64,000 nucleotides of DNA from an uncultured Eubacteriales bacterium (GCA_934647945.1 CAKUFK010000001.1:248001-312000), one strand, 5' to 3'; shown: positions 1-8,560, counted from the stretch's first letter. The notes: generated by a model from the letters alone, not told the origin. Program-made: numbers and translations.

Positions 1-2
1 CC

Positions 3-33
3 CGCCGCCTTTTAATACAGAGCGGCGTTTTTT
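3..33 (+). terminator. Intrinsic terminator of an upstream gene outside the window
   Basis: CGCCGC at 3-8 pairs with GCGGCG at 22-27 and is followed by a run of six T (28-33). It probably ends a rightward gene left of the window. The in-frame TTG at 32 lies inside this T-run, which argues against it as the start of the next gene. Confidence 0.5.
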
Positions 34-103
34 GAAGCTCATGGCTGCATCATCCTGCACAATTCCGCCCATACTAAGGAAAAACCCGGAAAGCAGGGAT
101 GGC

Positions 104-1045
104 ATGCGCCCGGCAAAACGAGCCCGAATACAACTCAGACAAAACTGGAACGGTGCGGTTACCGTCCAGTGCGTGCTGCTCGCGGCCGACATCCTGCTGG
201 CGATTCTGGAGCTGGGTGCTCTTCTGCTGATGGGGCTCGGCGTGGGACAAGGCGTTTCCATCGATGGATTGCTGCAGGGCCGGGACAATGGATGGCGTCT
301 CGCCATTCTCCTCATTGCCGTCCTGATTGATCTCTTTCTCACCTCCCCCCTTCGGGCGGGGCAAGCCGCCTATTTCCGCCTTGTGGCCGATCCGGGGCCG
401 CCTCCCCTGCGCCCCGTCACCGAGGTGACGGATGAAACCGGCACCCATCTCGTGGAAGAGGAGGACCTCTCTCCCGCCGCGCATACGGTTCCCGTTGGCG
501 TCGTCTGGCGTTTTTACCACGGAAAATGGTATGGCAAATCCGTCCGCTGGCGGCTGTCCCTCTGGGGGCTGCGCGCATTTTGGAGCGTGATTTTCTTCGC
601 TCCGGCGGTACTGGCGCTCGGATACGGTGACTGGCTGCGGCGGGGGGACAGCGCCACCGCCTTTACGGAGATCACCATGATATTTTCCGCTATTTTCGGC
701 CTGTTCGCGCTCATAGCCGGGTTTATCGCCGTGCAGCTGGTCATGCTGCGATATATGCCGGCACAGTACCTGCTGGCCGAGCAGCCTACTGTCCGGGCGG
801 CGCTGCGGGAATCCCGCCGGCTGATGAAGGGACAGGTCGGCGAGATGGCCTGGCTGTATCTGGGCTTTTCAGGCTGGCTGTTCGTCTGTTTGGCCCTTCT
901 CCCTTATTTTTACGTGTCTCCCTTGTTCCTGACCACCCGGGCCGTGGCCGTACACCGGTTGCAGCAGCGCTCTCCCGTGCCCGAGCCGGCCCCCTCCCTT
1001 CCCGTCTCCCACAGGCACAAAACACCCCGCCGGCGTCACGCCTGA
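104..1045 (+). CDS. DUF975-like integral membrane protein
   Basis: About 313 aa with five or six hydrophobic segments (roughly residues 18-45, 68-85, 155-175, 185-230, 260-285). The N-terminus (short basic stretch, then a Gln-Asn-Trp before the first membrane helix) and the late segment with LLAEQPTVRAALRESRRLMK followed by a Leu/Tyr-rich helix match the general pattern of DUF975 proteins. Their function is unknown. The reading frame is open from 32, but that part overlaps a terminator; ATG 104 gives the family-like N-terminus. The C-terminus is basic (His/Arg/Lys-rich) and its last codons overlap a hairpin. It is a single gene followed by a separately promoted ABC-F gene. Confidence 0.6.
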   Translation: MRPAKRARIQLRQNWNGAVTVQCVLLAADILLAILELGALLLMGLGVGQGVSIDGLLQGRDNGWRLAILLIAVLIDLFLTSPLRAGQAAYFRLVADPGPPPLRPVTEVTDETGTHLVEEEDLSPAAHTVPVGVVWRFYHGKWYGKSVRWRLSLWGLRAFWSVIFFAPAVLALGYGDWLRRGDSATAFTEITMIFSAIFGLFALIAGFIAVQLVMLRYMPAQYLLAEQPTVRAALRESRRLMKGQVGEMAWLYLGFSGWLFVCLALLPYFYVSPLFLTTRAVAVHRLQQRSPVPEPAPSLPVSHRHKTPRRRHA

Positions 1046-1055
1046 GCGGGGTGTT
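1021..1055 (+). terminator. Hairpin at the 3' end of the DUF975-like gene
   Basis: AACACCCCGC at 1021-1030 pairs perfectly with GCGGGGTGTT at 1046-1055. The left arm lies within the last codons of the membrane protein gene. The following T-run is poor, so this may be a weak terminator or a processing hairpin. Confidence 0.4.
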
Positions 1056-1082
1056 GCATGTCCCTGCAAAAAATGCTATAAT
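1054..1082 (+). promoter_or_regulatory. SigmaA-type promoter of the ABC-F gene
   Basis: TTGCAT at 1054-1059, a 17-nt spacer, then TATAAT at 1077-1082. The spacing is ideal and the -10 perfect. The predicted transcript start near 1089 leaves a leader of about 58 nt before ATG 1147. Confidence 0.7.
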
Positions 1083-1098
1083 AAAATTTAATGTGTGT

Positions 1099-1114
1099 AA
1101 CGGCATATGCCGTT
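1099..1114. promoter_or_regulatory. Perfect 16-bp palindrome in the ABC-F leader
   Basis: AACGGCATATGCCGTT is a perfect inverted repeat about 10 nt downstream of the expected transcript start. It could be a repressor operator or an RNA element. No regulator is assigned. Confidence 0.4.
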
Positions 1115-1146
1115 CTGTATCCTATCCATGACCATCAGGAGGAGCC

Positions 1147-2751
1147 ATGATTACCGTATCCGACGTCAGCCTCAATTTCAGCGGGCAGAATCTGTTCACC
1201 CATGTCAATCTGCAATTCACTCCCGGGAACTGCTATGGCGTCATCGGCGCCAACGGCGCGGGCAAGTCCACCTTCCTGCGGATCCTCTCAGGCGATCTGG
1301 AGCCTTCCTCCGGTGAGGTGGCCATCGACCCCAAGACCCGGATGTCGGTGCTGCGCCAGGATCATTTCGCCTACGACGATCAGACGGTTTTGGACACCAT
1401 CCTCCAGGGCAATCCCCGCCTGTTCGAGATCATGCAGCAGAAGGATGCCCTCTATGCCAAAGAGGATTTTTCCGAGGAGGACGGCGTCCTCGCCTCCGAG
1501 CTGGAAGGGGAATTCGCCGAGCTGAACGGCTGGGAGGCCGAAACCGAGGCGGGCCGGATCCTGCAGGGGCTCGGCCTGTCCCAGGATCTGCTTTATGAAC
1601 CGATGGGCGGCCTGGCCGACCGGGACAAGGTCAAAATCCTGCTGGCCAGGGCCCTGTTCGGCCAGCCCGACATCATCCTGCTCGACGAACCCACCAACCA
1701 TCTGGATATCGCCTCCATCGCCTGGCTGGAGGATTTCCTGATGGACTATATCGGCACCGTCATCGTCGTCTCCCATGACCGCCATTTTCTCAACAACGTC
1801 TGCACCCATATCGTGGACGTGGATTACAATAAGATCAAGATCTATGTCGGAAACTATGATTTCTGGTATGAATCCAGCCAGCTGATGCAGCGGATGATCC
1901 GGGATCAGAACAAGAAAGCCGAGGACAAGATCAAAGAGCTGCAGAGCTTCATCCAGCGCTTTTCTGCCAACAAATCCAAATCCCGGCAGGCCACCTCCCG
2001 CAAAAAGCTGATAGAAAAGCTGACGGTGGAGGAGATGCCCGCTTCTTCCCGTCGGTATCCCTTCGTCGGCTTCTCGATGGACAGGGAGGCCGGCAAGGAA
2101 ATCCTCGCAGTGGAAGGGCTGTGCAAGTCCCTCGAGGACGGTACGCCGCTGCTGCAAAACGTCTCGTTCCGGGTGAACAAAGAAGACAAGATCGCCTTTG
2201 TGGGCGAAAATGAAATCGCGATCACCGCCCTGTTCCGCATTCTCATGGAGGAAATCCGCCCCGATTCCGGCTCCTTCAAATGGGGCGGCACCACCACCCA
2301 ATCCTATTTCCCCAAGGACAACTCCGCGTTTTTCGACGGGGTGGACATGAACCTCCTCGAATGGCTCAACCAGTATTCCAAGGACAACACCGAAACCTAT
2401 CTGCGGGGCTTTTTGGGCAAAATGCTCTTCTCCGGGGATGATGTGCTCAAGCCCGTGAAGGTCCTGTCCGGCGGGGAAAAGGTGCGGTGCATGCTCTCCC
2501 GCATGATGATGTTCGGCTCCAACGTCCTGGTGCTGGACCAGCCGACCAACCACCTGGATCTGGAATCCATCACCGCGGTCAACGACGGGCTGATCGATTT
2601 CAAAGGAAATGTGCTGTTTTCGTCCTATGACCATCAGTTCATCTCCACCGTCGCCAACCGGATCATCGAGTTCCGGCCCGACGGCACCATTCTCGACAAG
2701 GCCATGCCCTATGACGAGTACCTCGAGTGGAGAGCCACGCAAATACACTGA
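1147..2751 (+). CDS. ABC-F family ATPase (YkpA/YbiT-like), ribosome-associated type
   Basis: 534 aa, two ABC domains and no membrane segments, as in ABC-F translation factors. Domain 1 has Walker A GANGAGKST (residues 34-42), Walker B/catalytic Glu LLDEP (E181) and switch His210, but its signature is eroded (GLADRDK, 155-161). Domain 2 is the reverse: Walker A reads GENEIAIT (353-360), the Walker B Glu is Gln465 and the switch His is Tyr494, while the signature LSGGEK (440-445) is intact. Because domain 1's Walker A pairs with domain 2's signature, one composite site should work and the other should not. A charged linker lies between the domains (about 255-300). AGGAGG precedes ATG 1147 and a sigmaA promoter lies at 1054. 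Members bind the ribosomal E site; antibiotic protection is possible but not shown. Confidence 0.88.
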   Translation: MITVSDVSLNFSGQNLFTHVNLQFTPGNCYGVIGANGAGKSTFLRILSGDLEPSSGEVAIDPKTRMSVLRQDHFAYDDQTVLDTILQGNPRLFEIMQQKDALYAKEDFSEEDGVLASELEGEFAELNGWEAETEAGRILQGLGLSQDLLYEPMGGLADRDKVKILLARALFGQPDIILLDEPTNHLDIASIAWLEDFLMDYIGTVIVVSHDRHFLNNVCTHIVDVDYNKIKIYVGNYDFWYESSQLMQRMIRDQNKKAEDKIKELQSFIQRFSANKSKSRQATSRKKLIEKLTVEEMPASSRRYPFVGFSMDREAGKEILAVEGLCKSLEDGTPLLQNVSFRVNKEDKIAFVGENEIAITALFRILMEEIRPDSGSFKWGGTTTQSYFPKDNSAFFDGVDMNLLEWLNQYSKDNTETYLRGFLGKMLFSGDDVLKPVKVLSGGEKVRCMLSRMMMFGSNVLVLDQPTNHLDLESITAVNDGLIDFKGNVLFSSYDHQFISTVANRIIEFRPDGTILDKAMPYDEYLEWRATQIH

Positions 2752-2770
2752 GTCCGGTCCATCCATCTTC

Positions 2771-2803
2771 AAAAGCGGGTGAAGAGCGTCTTCACCCGCT
2801 TTT
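2771..2803. terminator. Bidirectional terminator between convergent genes
   Basis: A 14-bp perfect stem (2771-2784 with 2790-2803, loop AGCGT) begins with AAAA and ends with TTTT. It can serve both the ABC-F gene and the leftward ComEA-like gene. Confidence 0.85.
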
Positions 2804-2823
2804 GGATTATCCGCCGTCCCCCG

Positions 2824-3309
2824 CTACAGCGTCAGATAGGGTTTCCAAGCGGCAAAGCGCTTCTCCCCGATCCCATCCACCTCCATCAGCTCCTCCAGGG
2901 AATCGAAGCCGCCGTGCCGTTCGCGGTAGTCCAGGATCCGTTCCGCCAATATCTCCCCCAGGCCCTTGATCGACATCAGTTCTTCCTTGCCGGCGGTATT
3001 CAGGTTGATTTTCCCCTGCGGAGGCGCGGAGGAGGCCGGGGAGGACGAAGCAGGCGGCTCATGGCTTTCAGGCGGCGCCTGCGTACTGGCCGAAGACGAT
3101 GCCTCGGTATTTTGGGAGGAAATCTCCTCTTCCGACGGCAGCGGGAGCAGGCCGGCGGCTGAGGACGGGGATACAGGCGGCTCGGAAGCTGCGGAATAGG
3201 TCACGGTCACGGGCGCGAAATCCGGCGCCCCTGCCACCGCCGCGGCGCAGACGGCTAATAAAAGAAGCGCCGCCGCACCCCACAATATCCATTCCCCTTT
3301 TCGGCTCAT
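2824..3309 (-). CDS. ComEA-like helix-hairpin-helix DNA-binding protein, membrane anchored
   Basis: 161 aa: a short basic N-terminus, one membrane segment (residues 7-27), a Ser/Pro/Ala/Glu-rich linker (about 40-98), then a ComEA-type tandem helix-hairpin-helix domain (101-161) with INLNTAGKEEL, IKGLGEILAERI and VDGIGEKRF. In competence systems ComEA binds incoming double-stranded DNA on the outer face of the membrane. The SLBB domain present in many Firmicutes ComEA proteins is missing, the linker taking its place. No other com gene is in the window, so a role in uptake is inferred from the family only. Confidence 0.8.
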   Translation of the reverse strand: MSRKGEWILWGAAALLLLAVCAAAVAGAPDFAPVTVTYSAASEPPVSPSSAAGLLPLPSEEEISSQNTEASSSASTQAPPESHEPPASSSPASSAPPQGKINLNTAGKEELMSIKGLGEILAERILDYRERHGGFDSLEELMEVDGIGEKRFAAWKPYLTL

Positions 3310-3416
3310 GTTTCTTCCTCCTTCCGTTCCATCCCTATTGTAACGGCCGGGCGGGCCGAAGGGAACGGATGGGCGGAAAAACCACTGTGAATATTTTGCA
3401 CATCATTTTTCGGCAT

Positions 3417-3459
3417 GTGACCAATTCGTCATGCAAAATCCAGGCAGATAGGGTACAAT
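3417..3459 (+). promoter_or_regulatory. Response-regulator promoter with putative autoregulatory direct repeats
   Basis: GTGAC (3417-3421) and GTCAT (3428-3432) start 11 nt apart. The second ends 21 nt before TACAAT (3454-3459). There is no good -35, which suits an activator-dependent promoter. The same geometry recurs upstream of the transporter genes at 5196-5250. Confidence 0.5.
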
Positions 3460-3489
3460 GGAGACAGAACGCCGAAAGGGGATGCGACG

Positions 3490-4167
3490 ATGCAGACACT
3501 GCTGATCGTGGAGGACGACGCGGGGATCGCGGCGGGGCTGGAATATTCGCTGACACAGGAAGGGTTCGGCGTCGTACGCTGCGCCAACCGGAAAGGCGCG
3601 CTCGAGCAGCTCGCGGCGCGCCGCTTCGATTTGGCGGTGCTGGATCTGTCCCTTCCCGACGGCGACGGATTTTCGATCTGCCGGGCGGCCCGTGAAAAAC
3701 AGCGGGACATGCCTGTGATCTTTCTGACGGCCCGGGACGACGAGGGAAGCGTAGTCATGGGGTTGGACATGGGCGCCGACGACTATATCACCAAGCCCTT
3801 CCGGATCCGGGAGCTCATCTCCCGCATCCGCAGCGTGCTGCGCCGCACGGCCAAAACGGCCGGGGGGACCGGGATCTACGAATACGGTGACGTGCGGGTG
3901 AACACCGCCGCGGCCTCGGTGACCAAAGGGGGGCGGGACGTTTTCCTCACCGCGCTGGAATACCGGCTTCTGCTGACGTTAATCAATCACGAGGGGCAGG
4001 TCCTCTCCCGCACCCAATTGCTCGAGGGGATCTGGGACGTGTCGGGGGATTTTGTCAACGACAACACCCTGACCGTTTACATCAAGCGGCTGCGGGAAAA
4101 AATCGAGGACGATCCGCAGAATCCGGCCATCATCAAAACCGTCCGCGGGCTGGGATACAAAATCTGA
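3490..4167 (+). CDS. OmpR/PhoB-family response regulator
   Basis: 225 aa. Receiver domain (1-115) with acidic pocket EDD (8-10), phospho-acceptor Asp52, Thr80 and Lys102. The C-terminal winged helix (about 128-225) ends in the typical segment with TVYIKRLREKIEDDP. The kinase gene follows 15 nt downstream and an ABC transporter comes next, the layout of Bce-type and VanR-like stress systems. Direct repeats upstream of its own promoter and of the transporter suggest that it controls both. Confidence 0.92.
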   Translation: MQTLLIVEDDAGIAAGLEYSLTQEGFGVVRCANRKGALEQLAARRFDLAVLDLSLPDGDGFSICRAAREKQRDMPVIFLTARDDEGSVVMGLDMGADDYITKPFRIRELISRIRSVLRRTAKTAGGTGIYEYGDVRVNTAAASVTKGGRDVFLTALEYRLLLTLINHEGQVLSRTQLLEGIWDVSGDFVNDNTLTVYIKRLREKIEDDPQNPAIIKTVRGLGYKI

Positions 4168-4182
4168 GAAGGAGGCGGAGGC

Positions 4183-5190
4183 ATGGGCTTTTTCCGCAAC
4201 CGGGAGATCCGCTGGCTGTGCAGCGTCCTGCTCGCCTGCCTGCTGATCTGCACCGGCGTCGGCTTTCTCGCCGCTCCCGCCGCCGGGCTCGCCGCATTCG
4301 TATGCGGGCTGCTCACCGGCGGCGTCGCGGTGCTGTTCACCTACCGGCGTTACCGGCAGATCGGGGAGCTGTCGGGCTATCTCAAGCGGATATCGACCGG
4401 GGAATACTCCCTGGACGTGCGGGACAACGAGGAGGGCGAACTGAGCATTTTGAAGAGCGAACTCTACAAAATGACGGTCATGCTCTCGGAAAACGCCGGC
4501 CTGCTGCAGCGGGAAAAAACCGAGCTTGCCGACTCCCTCGCCGATATCTCCCATCAGCTCAAGACGCCGCTGACCTCCATGATGGTCATGGCCGACCTGC
4601 TCCAGGACGCACAGCTTCCCGCCGCGAAACGGGAGGAATTCACCGAACGGATCCGCGCCCAGCTCGAACGGATCCAGTGGCTGGTCTCTTCGCTGCTGAA
4701 GATGTCCAAGCTCGACGCCGGCGTGGTCACGTTCCGCCTGGAAGCGGTACCGGTCCGCTCCCTGCTCGAAAAGGCCGCGGCCCCTCTTCTCATCCCGATC
4801 GAGCTGAAAACCCAGTCCCTGCTTTATGACGGGGATTCCGCCGCCCGCTGCCGCTGCGATCCGCACTGGACGGCGGAGGCCCTGCTCAATATCCTGAAAA
4901 ACTGCATGGAGCACACGCCCGTGGGCGGGCATCTCCGCCTGTCCTGGCTCGAGAATCCCCTCTACAGCGAAATCCGGATCGAGGACGACGGTGAGGGAAT
5001 CGCCCGGGAGGACCTCCCCCACATCTTCACCCGCTTTTATAAAGGCAAAAACGCGTCGGAGGACAGCGCCGGCATCGGCCTCGCCATGGCCAGGACCATC
5101 CTGGAACGGGAAAACGGCCTCATCACGGTGGACAGTGTGCCCGGCCGGGGGACCCGCTTCGTCATCCGCCTGTACAAGACCGTGGTCTGA
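4183..5190 (+). CDS. Sensor histidine kinase with a short-loop, intramembrane-type sensor
   Basis: 335 aa. Two membrane helices (about 12-30 and 36-53) are separated by only a few residues, so there is no extracellular sensor domain. A short linker leads to the dimerisation/phospho-acceptor helix with DISHQLKTPL (His124), then an ATPase domain with N box NILKNCMEH, G1 DDGEGI, F box FTRFYKG and G2 GIGLAMA. Kinases of this build (BceS type) usually sense through their partner ABC permease, and an FtsX-type permease is encoded just downstream. AAGGAGG (4170-4176) precedes ATG 4183. Confidence 0.9.
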   Translation: MGFFRNREIRWLCSVLLACLLICTGVGFLAAPAAGLAAFVCGLLTGGVAVLFTYRRYRQIGELSGYLKRISTGEYSLDVRDNEEGELSILKSELYKMTVMLSENAGLLQREKTELADSLADISHQLKTPLTSMMVMADLLQDAQLPAAKREEFTERIRAQLERIQWLVSSLLKMSKLDAGVVTFRLEAVPVRSLLEKAAAPLLIPIELKTQSLLYDGDSAARCRCDPHWTAEALLNILKNCMEHTPVGGHLRLSWLENPLYSEIRIEDDGEGIAREDLPHIFTRFYKGKNASEDSAGIGLAMARTILERENGLITVDSVPGRGTRFVIRLYKTVV

Positions 5191-5195
5191 CCGGG

Positions 5196-5250
5196 GTGAC
5201 GATTTCGTCACCGTTCCTGTCACCAAACCGTCATCCGGCTGCCGTATCCT
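5196..5250 (+). promoter_or_regulatory. Transporter promoter with four operator-like repeats
   Basis: GTGAC (5196), GTCAC (5207), GTCAC (5219) and GTCAT (5230) start 11, 12 and 11 nt apart. The GTCAC at 5219-5223 ends exactly 21 nt before TATCCT (5245-5250), as in the response-regulator promoter. This implies that the transporter genes have their own regulated promoter just after the kinase stop codon. Confidence 0.55.
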
Positions 5251-5279
5251 GAAAGCATCATCATTTGGGAGGTCAATCC

Positions 5280-5963
5280 ATGGACATTCTGCGAGTCGAA
5301 AACCTGTGCAAGGTATACGGCAAGGGCGACACCGCCGTCCGGGCGCTGGACAACGTCTCCTTCACCATCCAGAAAGGGGATTTCGTCGCCATCGTCGGCC
5401 CGTCCGGTTCCGGCAAATCCACCCTTCTGCACATTCTGGGCGGGGTCGACACCCCCTCCTCGGGAAAGGTATACATCGACAACACCGACGTTTACAGCCT
5501 GAGCGAAACCAATCTCGCCATCTTCCGCCGGCGCCAGATCGGCCTGATCTATCAGTTTTTCAACCTCGTTCCCGTGCTGAACGTGGAGGAAAACATCACC
5601 CTGCCCCTTCTGCTCGACGGCCGGAAGGTCGACAAGGCCTTTCTGAACGACCTGACGGGGACGCTGGGGCTGCGGGAGCGCCTGCGCCACCTGCCAAACC
5701 AGCTCTCGGGCGGCCAGCAGCAGCGGGTCTCCATCGGCCGGGCGCTCATCAACAGCCCCTCCCTCGTCCTGGCCGACGAGCCGACCGGCAATCTGGACAG
5801 TAAAAACAGCGCCGAAATCATCGGCCTGCTAAAGCTTTACAACAAAAAATACAACCAGACCCTCATCGTCATCACCCATGACGAAAAAATCGCGCTGCAG
5901 GCCGACCGGATCCTGAGCATCGAGGACGGCCGCATCGCCCGGGACGAGGTGACGCGGGTATGA
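5280..5963 (+). CDS. ABC transporter ATP-binding protein (MacB/Bce-like)
   Basis: 227 aa. Walker A GPSGSGKST (40-48), signature LSGGQQQR (142-149), Walker B VLADEPTGNLD (about 163-173) and switch His in VITHDEK place it in the MacB/LolD/BceA subfamily. ATG 5280 was chosen over the upstream in-frame GTG at 5265 because GGGAGG lies at 5267-5272, at proper spacing. The permease start codon overlaps its stop (ATGA). It should power the permease next door in removing or sensing an envelope-active compound; the substrate is unknown. Confidence 0.92.
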   Translation: MDILRVENLCKVYGKGDTAVRALDNVSFTIQKGDFVAIVGPSGSGKSTLLHILGGVDTPSSGKVYIDNTDVYSLSETNLAIFRRRQIGLIYQFFNLVPVLNVEENITLPLLLDGRKVDKAFLNDLTGTLGLRERLRHLPNQLSGGQQQRVSIGRALINSPSLVLADEPTGNLDSKNSAEIIGLLKLYNKKYNQTLIVITHDEKIALQADRILSIEDGRIARDEVTRV

Positions 5964-8560
5964 ACGTCCTCAACCGGGTCACCATGAAAACCCTGCGCCG
6001 CAACCGCGCGCGCACCGTCGTCACCATCATCGGCGTCATCCTGTCCGCCGCCATGTTCACCGCGGTCACCACCTTCATCTCCACCATGCAGCACTACATG
6101 CTCGCCTCGGTGCTGTCCACGCAGGGGTCCTGGCACGCGCAGCTCGCCGGCCTGCCCTACGACGCGGCCGGACAGCTCCGGGACGACCCCAAAATCAAAG
6201 CCGTCGCCGTGCAGCAGGAGATCGGCTACGCCCGCCTTCCGGAATCGCAGAACGACTACAAGCCGTATTGGTACATCCAGGCTTTGGACGACGGCTCCGC
6301 CTCCCTGCTGGGTATCCGGCTCGTGGAGGGCCGCATGCCTCAAAACGCCGGCGAGCTCCTCGTGCCGGAACACGTTCTGACCAGCGGCGGCGTGGCTGTA
6401 AAGGCGGGGGATACCCTCACCCTGTCCGTCGGGGACCGGCTGGCCGACGACGGTTCCCCCCTGACCCAGACCAACCCATACAACGAGGAGGAGCCCGAAA
6501 CCATCCGGATCAGGGAGACCAAAGCCTACACGGTGGTGGGGATCTGTTCCCGCCCCTCTCTGGAACCCTATTCAGCCCCCGGCTTCACCGCCTTTTCCGC
6601 CCTGGATACCGCCGCCCTCGCCTCGGACAGCCCGGTGATCCTCACCTTTGAGGCCCGCCATATCCGGGACACTGCCGCGCTGGCCGAGCGCTATGCGGAT
6701 GCCTTCCGCCCATCCACCACGGCCCTGCACGACTCGCTGCTCGATTTCAGCGGCAGCAGCAGCAACAGCGCCTTCAACGCGGTGCTGTACAGCATGGGCG
6801 CCGTGCTCATGGGCCTCATCCTCATCGGATCCGTGTCCTTGATCTACAACGCCTTCGCCATCTCGGTCAGTGAGCGATCGAAACAGTTCGGTATGCTCGC
6901 GGGCGTAGGCGCCACCTCCCGCCAGATCCGCGGCTCGGTCTTTTTCGAGGCCGGCTTCATCGGGCTGATCGGGGTGCCCGTCGGCATTCTGTCCGGAATC
7001 GCCGGCATCGGCGTGACCCTGTTTTTCCTGGGCGACGCCTTTGCCAGCATGAACATGGCGGCTGGAGCCAGCGCCAAGTTCGAGCTGTCCGTCTCCCTGG
7101 CGGCTGTGATCGTCGCCGCCGTGATCGCCTTCGCCACCATCCTGATCTCCGCCTACATCCCGGCCAGGCGCGCCTCGCGGGTGTCCGCCATCGAAGCCAT
7201 CCGGCAGACCGGCGACGTGAAGCTCACCTCCCGGCAGGTGAAAACCTCCCGCCTCTCCCGCAAGCTCTTCGGCATGGAGGGGGATCTGGCCCTGAAGAAC
7301 TTCAAACGCAACCGCCGCCGGTATCGGGCGACCGTGATTTCCCTAGTGGTCAGCATTGTGCTTTTCGTCTCCGCCTCCTCCTTCACCCACTATATGTCGT
7401 CCGGGACCGATTCGGTATATGGGGGCTATACCTACGACGTCAGCGTCTATCCACGGTATGAGAAGGACACCGACCGGGTACTCCCCCTGCTGGCCGGCCT
7501 GCCGGATGTCGAAGAATACGCGGTCCTGCGCGGCGCCACCGGCACCGTCCGCGTTCCCCGCGAGGCGCTGTCCCCCCGTCTGCTGCAAAACGGCGTCTTA
7601 CAGGAGGACGGCGACGGGTACTATACACTGGAGGTCACCGTCCAGGCTTTTGGGGAATCCGCCTTCAGCGCGTATCTGAAACGGCTCGGCCTGGACCCGG
7701 CCGCCTATCGGGACCCCGAGGCGCCAAAAGCCGTGGTGCAGGACGCCGTCCAGTATTACCACGACGGCAAGCGGCAGATCGACCGCCTCTTCTCCAAGGC
7801 CCCTTCCTCTCTGGAAATCACGGGCCGGATATCCTCCGGCGAATCTGAAGAGGAGGATGCCGGGCAGGCCGTCACCCTCCCGCTGGACATCGGCGCCGCC
7901 ACCGACGCCGCGCCCATCGGCAGCGACGCGACCTCGGTCTACAACCACATTTTCGTCTATGTGTCGGATGAGGTCTACGACCGGACCATAGCGGGCTGGG
8001 ATTCCGCCGGGCCGAGACGTCTGTATTTCACGGCCAAAGGCGACGCCTCCAAGCTGTCGGAGGAGATCCGGAAAACCCTGGCCGGCAACGGCATCCTCCA
8101 GTACAGCCTGACCGACATCGCCGAGATGACCGCGATCAACCGGAACATGCTCCTGGTGGTCAACGTCTTCTCCTACGGCTTCATCGTGCTGATCAGCTTA
8201 ATCACCACCGCCAACGTCCTCAACACCATCTCCACCAACATCAACCTGCGCCGCCGGGAGTTCGCAATGCTCAAATCGGTGGGGATCACACCGGGGGGAT
8301 TCAACCGAATGATGAATTTCGAGTGCGTCTTTTATGGGCTGAAGGCCCTGCTCTACGGTCTGCCCCTCTCCCTCCTCGCGACCTATCTCATCTATCTGTC
8401 GATGAGCCAGGGGCTGGGCATGGCGTTCACCCTGCCCTGGACGGCGATTCTCATCGCGTCGGCCAGCGTGTTCCTGGTGGTATTCGTCACCATGATGTAT
8501 TCCATGAGCAAGATCAAGAAGGAGAACATCGTCGACGCCCTGAAAAACGAAAACCTCTGA
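5960..8560 (+). CDS. FtsX-like ABC permease, two FtsX domains
   Basis: 866 aa. A membrane helix near 25-45, an extracellular region with a MacB-like core (about 50-270), the first FtsX block of three helices (about 285-410), a cytoplasmic linker with GMEGDLALKNFKRNRRRY leading to another helix (about 465-485), a second extracellular region, and a second FtsX block (about 735-860) ending in a Lys-rich tail. This resembles YtrF/SalY-type permeases. It overlaps the ATPase gene by 4 nt and is very likely translationally coupled. With the short-loop kinase it makes a complete detoxification or sensing module. Confidence 0.88.
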   Translation: MNVLNRVTMKTLRRNRARTVVTIIGVILSAAMFTAVTTFISTMQHYMLASVLSTQGSWHAQLAGLPYDAAGQLRDDPKIKAVAVQQEIGYARLPESQNDYKPYWYIQALDDGSASLLGIRLVEGRMPQNAGELLVPEHVLTSGGVAVKAGDTLTLSVGDRLADDGSPLTQTNPYNEEEPETIRIRETKAYTVVGICSRPSLEPYSAPGFTAFSALDTAALASDSPVILTFEARHIRDTAALAERYADAFRPSTTALHDSLLDFSGSSSNSAFNAVLYSMGAVLMGLILIGSVSLIYNAFAISVSERSKQFGMLAGVGATSRQIRGSVFFEAGFIGLIGVPVGILSGIAGIGVTLFFLGDAFASMNMAAGASAKFELSVSLAAVIVAAVIAFATILISAYIPARRASRVSAIEAIRQTGDVKLTSRQVKTSRLSRKLFGMEGDLALKNFKRNRRRYRATVISLVVSIVLFVSASSFTHYMSSGTDSVYGGYTYDVSVYPRYEKDTDRVLPLLAGLPDVEEYAVLRGATGTVRVPREALSPRLLQNGVLQEDGDGYYTLEVTVQAFGESAFSAYLKRLGLDPAAYRDPEAPKAVVQDAVQYYHDGKRQIDRLFSKAPSSLEITGRISSGESEEEDAGQAVTLPLDIGAATDAAPIGSDATSVYNHIFVYVSDEVYDRTIAGWDSAGPRRLYFTAKGDASKLSEEIRKTLAGNGILQYSLTDIAEMTAINRNMLLVVNVFSYGFIVLISLITTANVLNTISTNINLRRREFAMLKSVGITPGGFNRMMNFECVFYGLKALLYGLPLSLLATYLIYLSMSQGLGMAFTLPWTAILIASASVFLVVFVTMMYSMSKIKKENIVDALKNENL

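Noticed and set aside
32..103. N-terminal extension of the DUF975-like protein
   Set aside because: The TTG at 32 lies in the T-run of a terminator and the added residues do not look like the family N-terminus.
1107..1316. 69-aa frame starting in the ABC-F leader
   Set aside because: It begins within the palindrome, runs far into the coding region in another frame and has no ribosome binding site. Not a credible leader peptide.
1288..2772. 494-aa open frame antisense to the ABC-F gene
   Set aside because: A GC-rich mirror frame of a clear gene. It lacks domains and a ribosome binding site, like the many other long antisense frames here (for example 3979-5226, 25623-27674, 27514-28998, 30723-32102).
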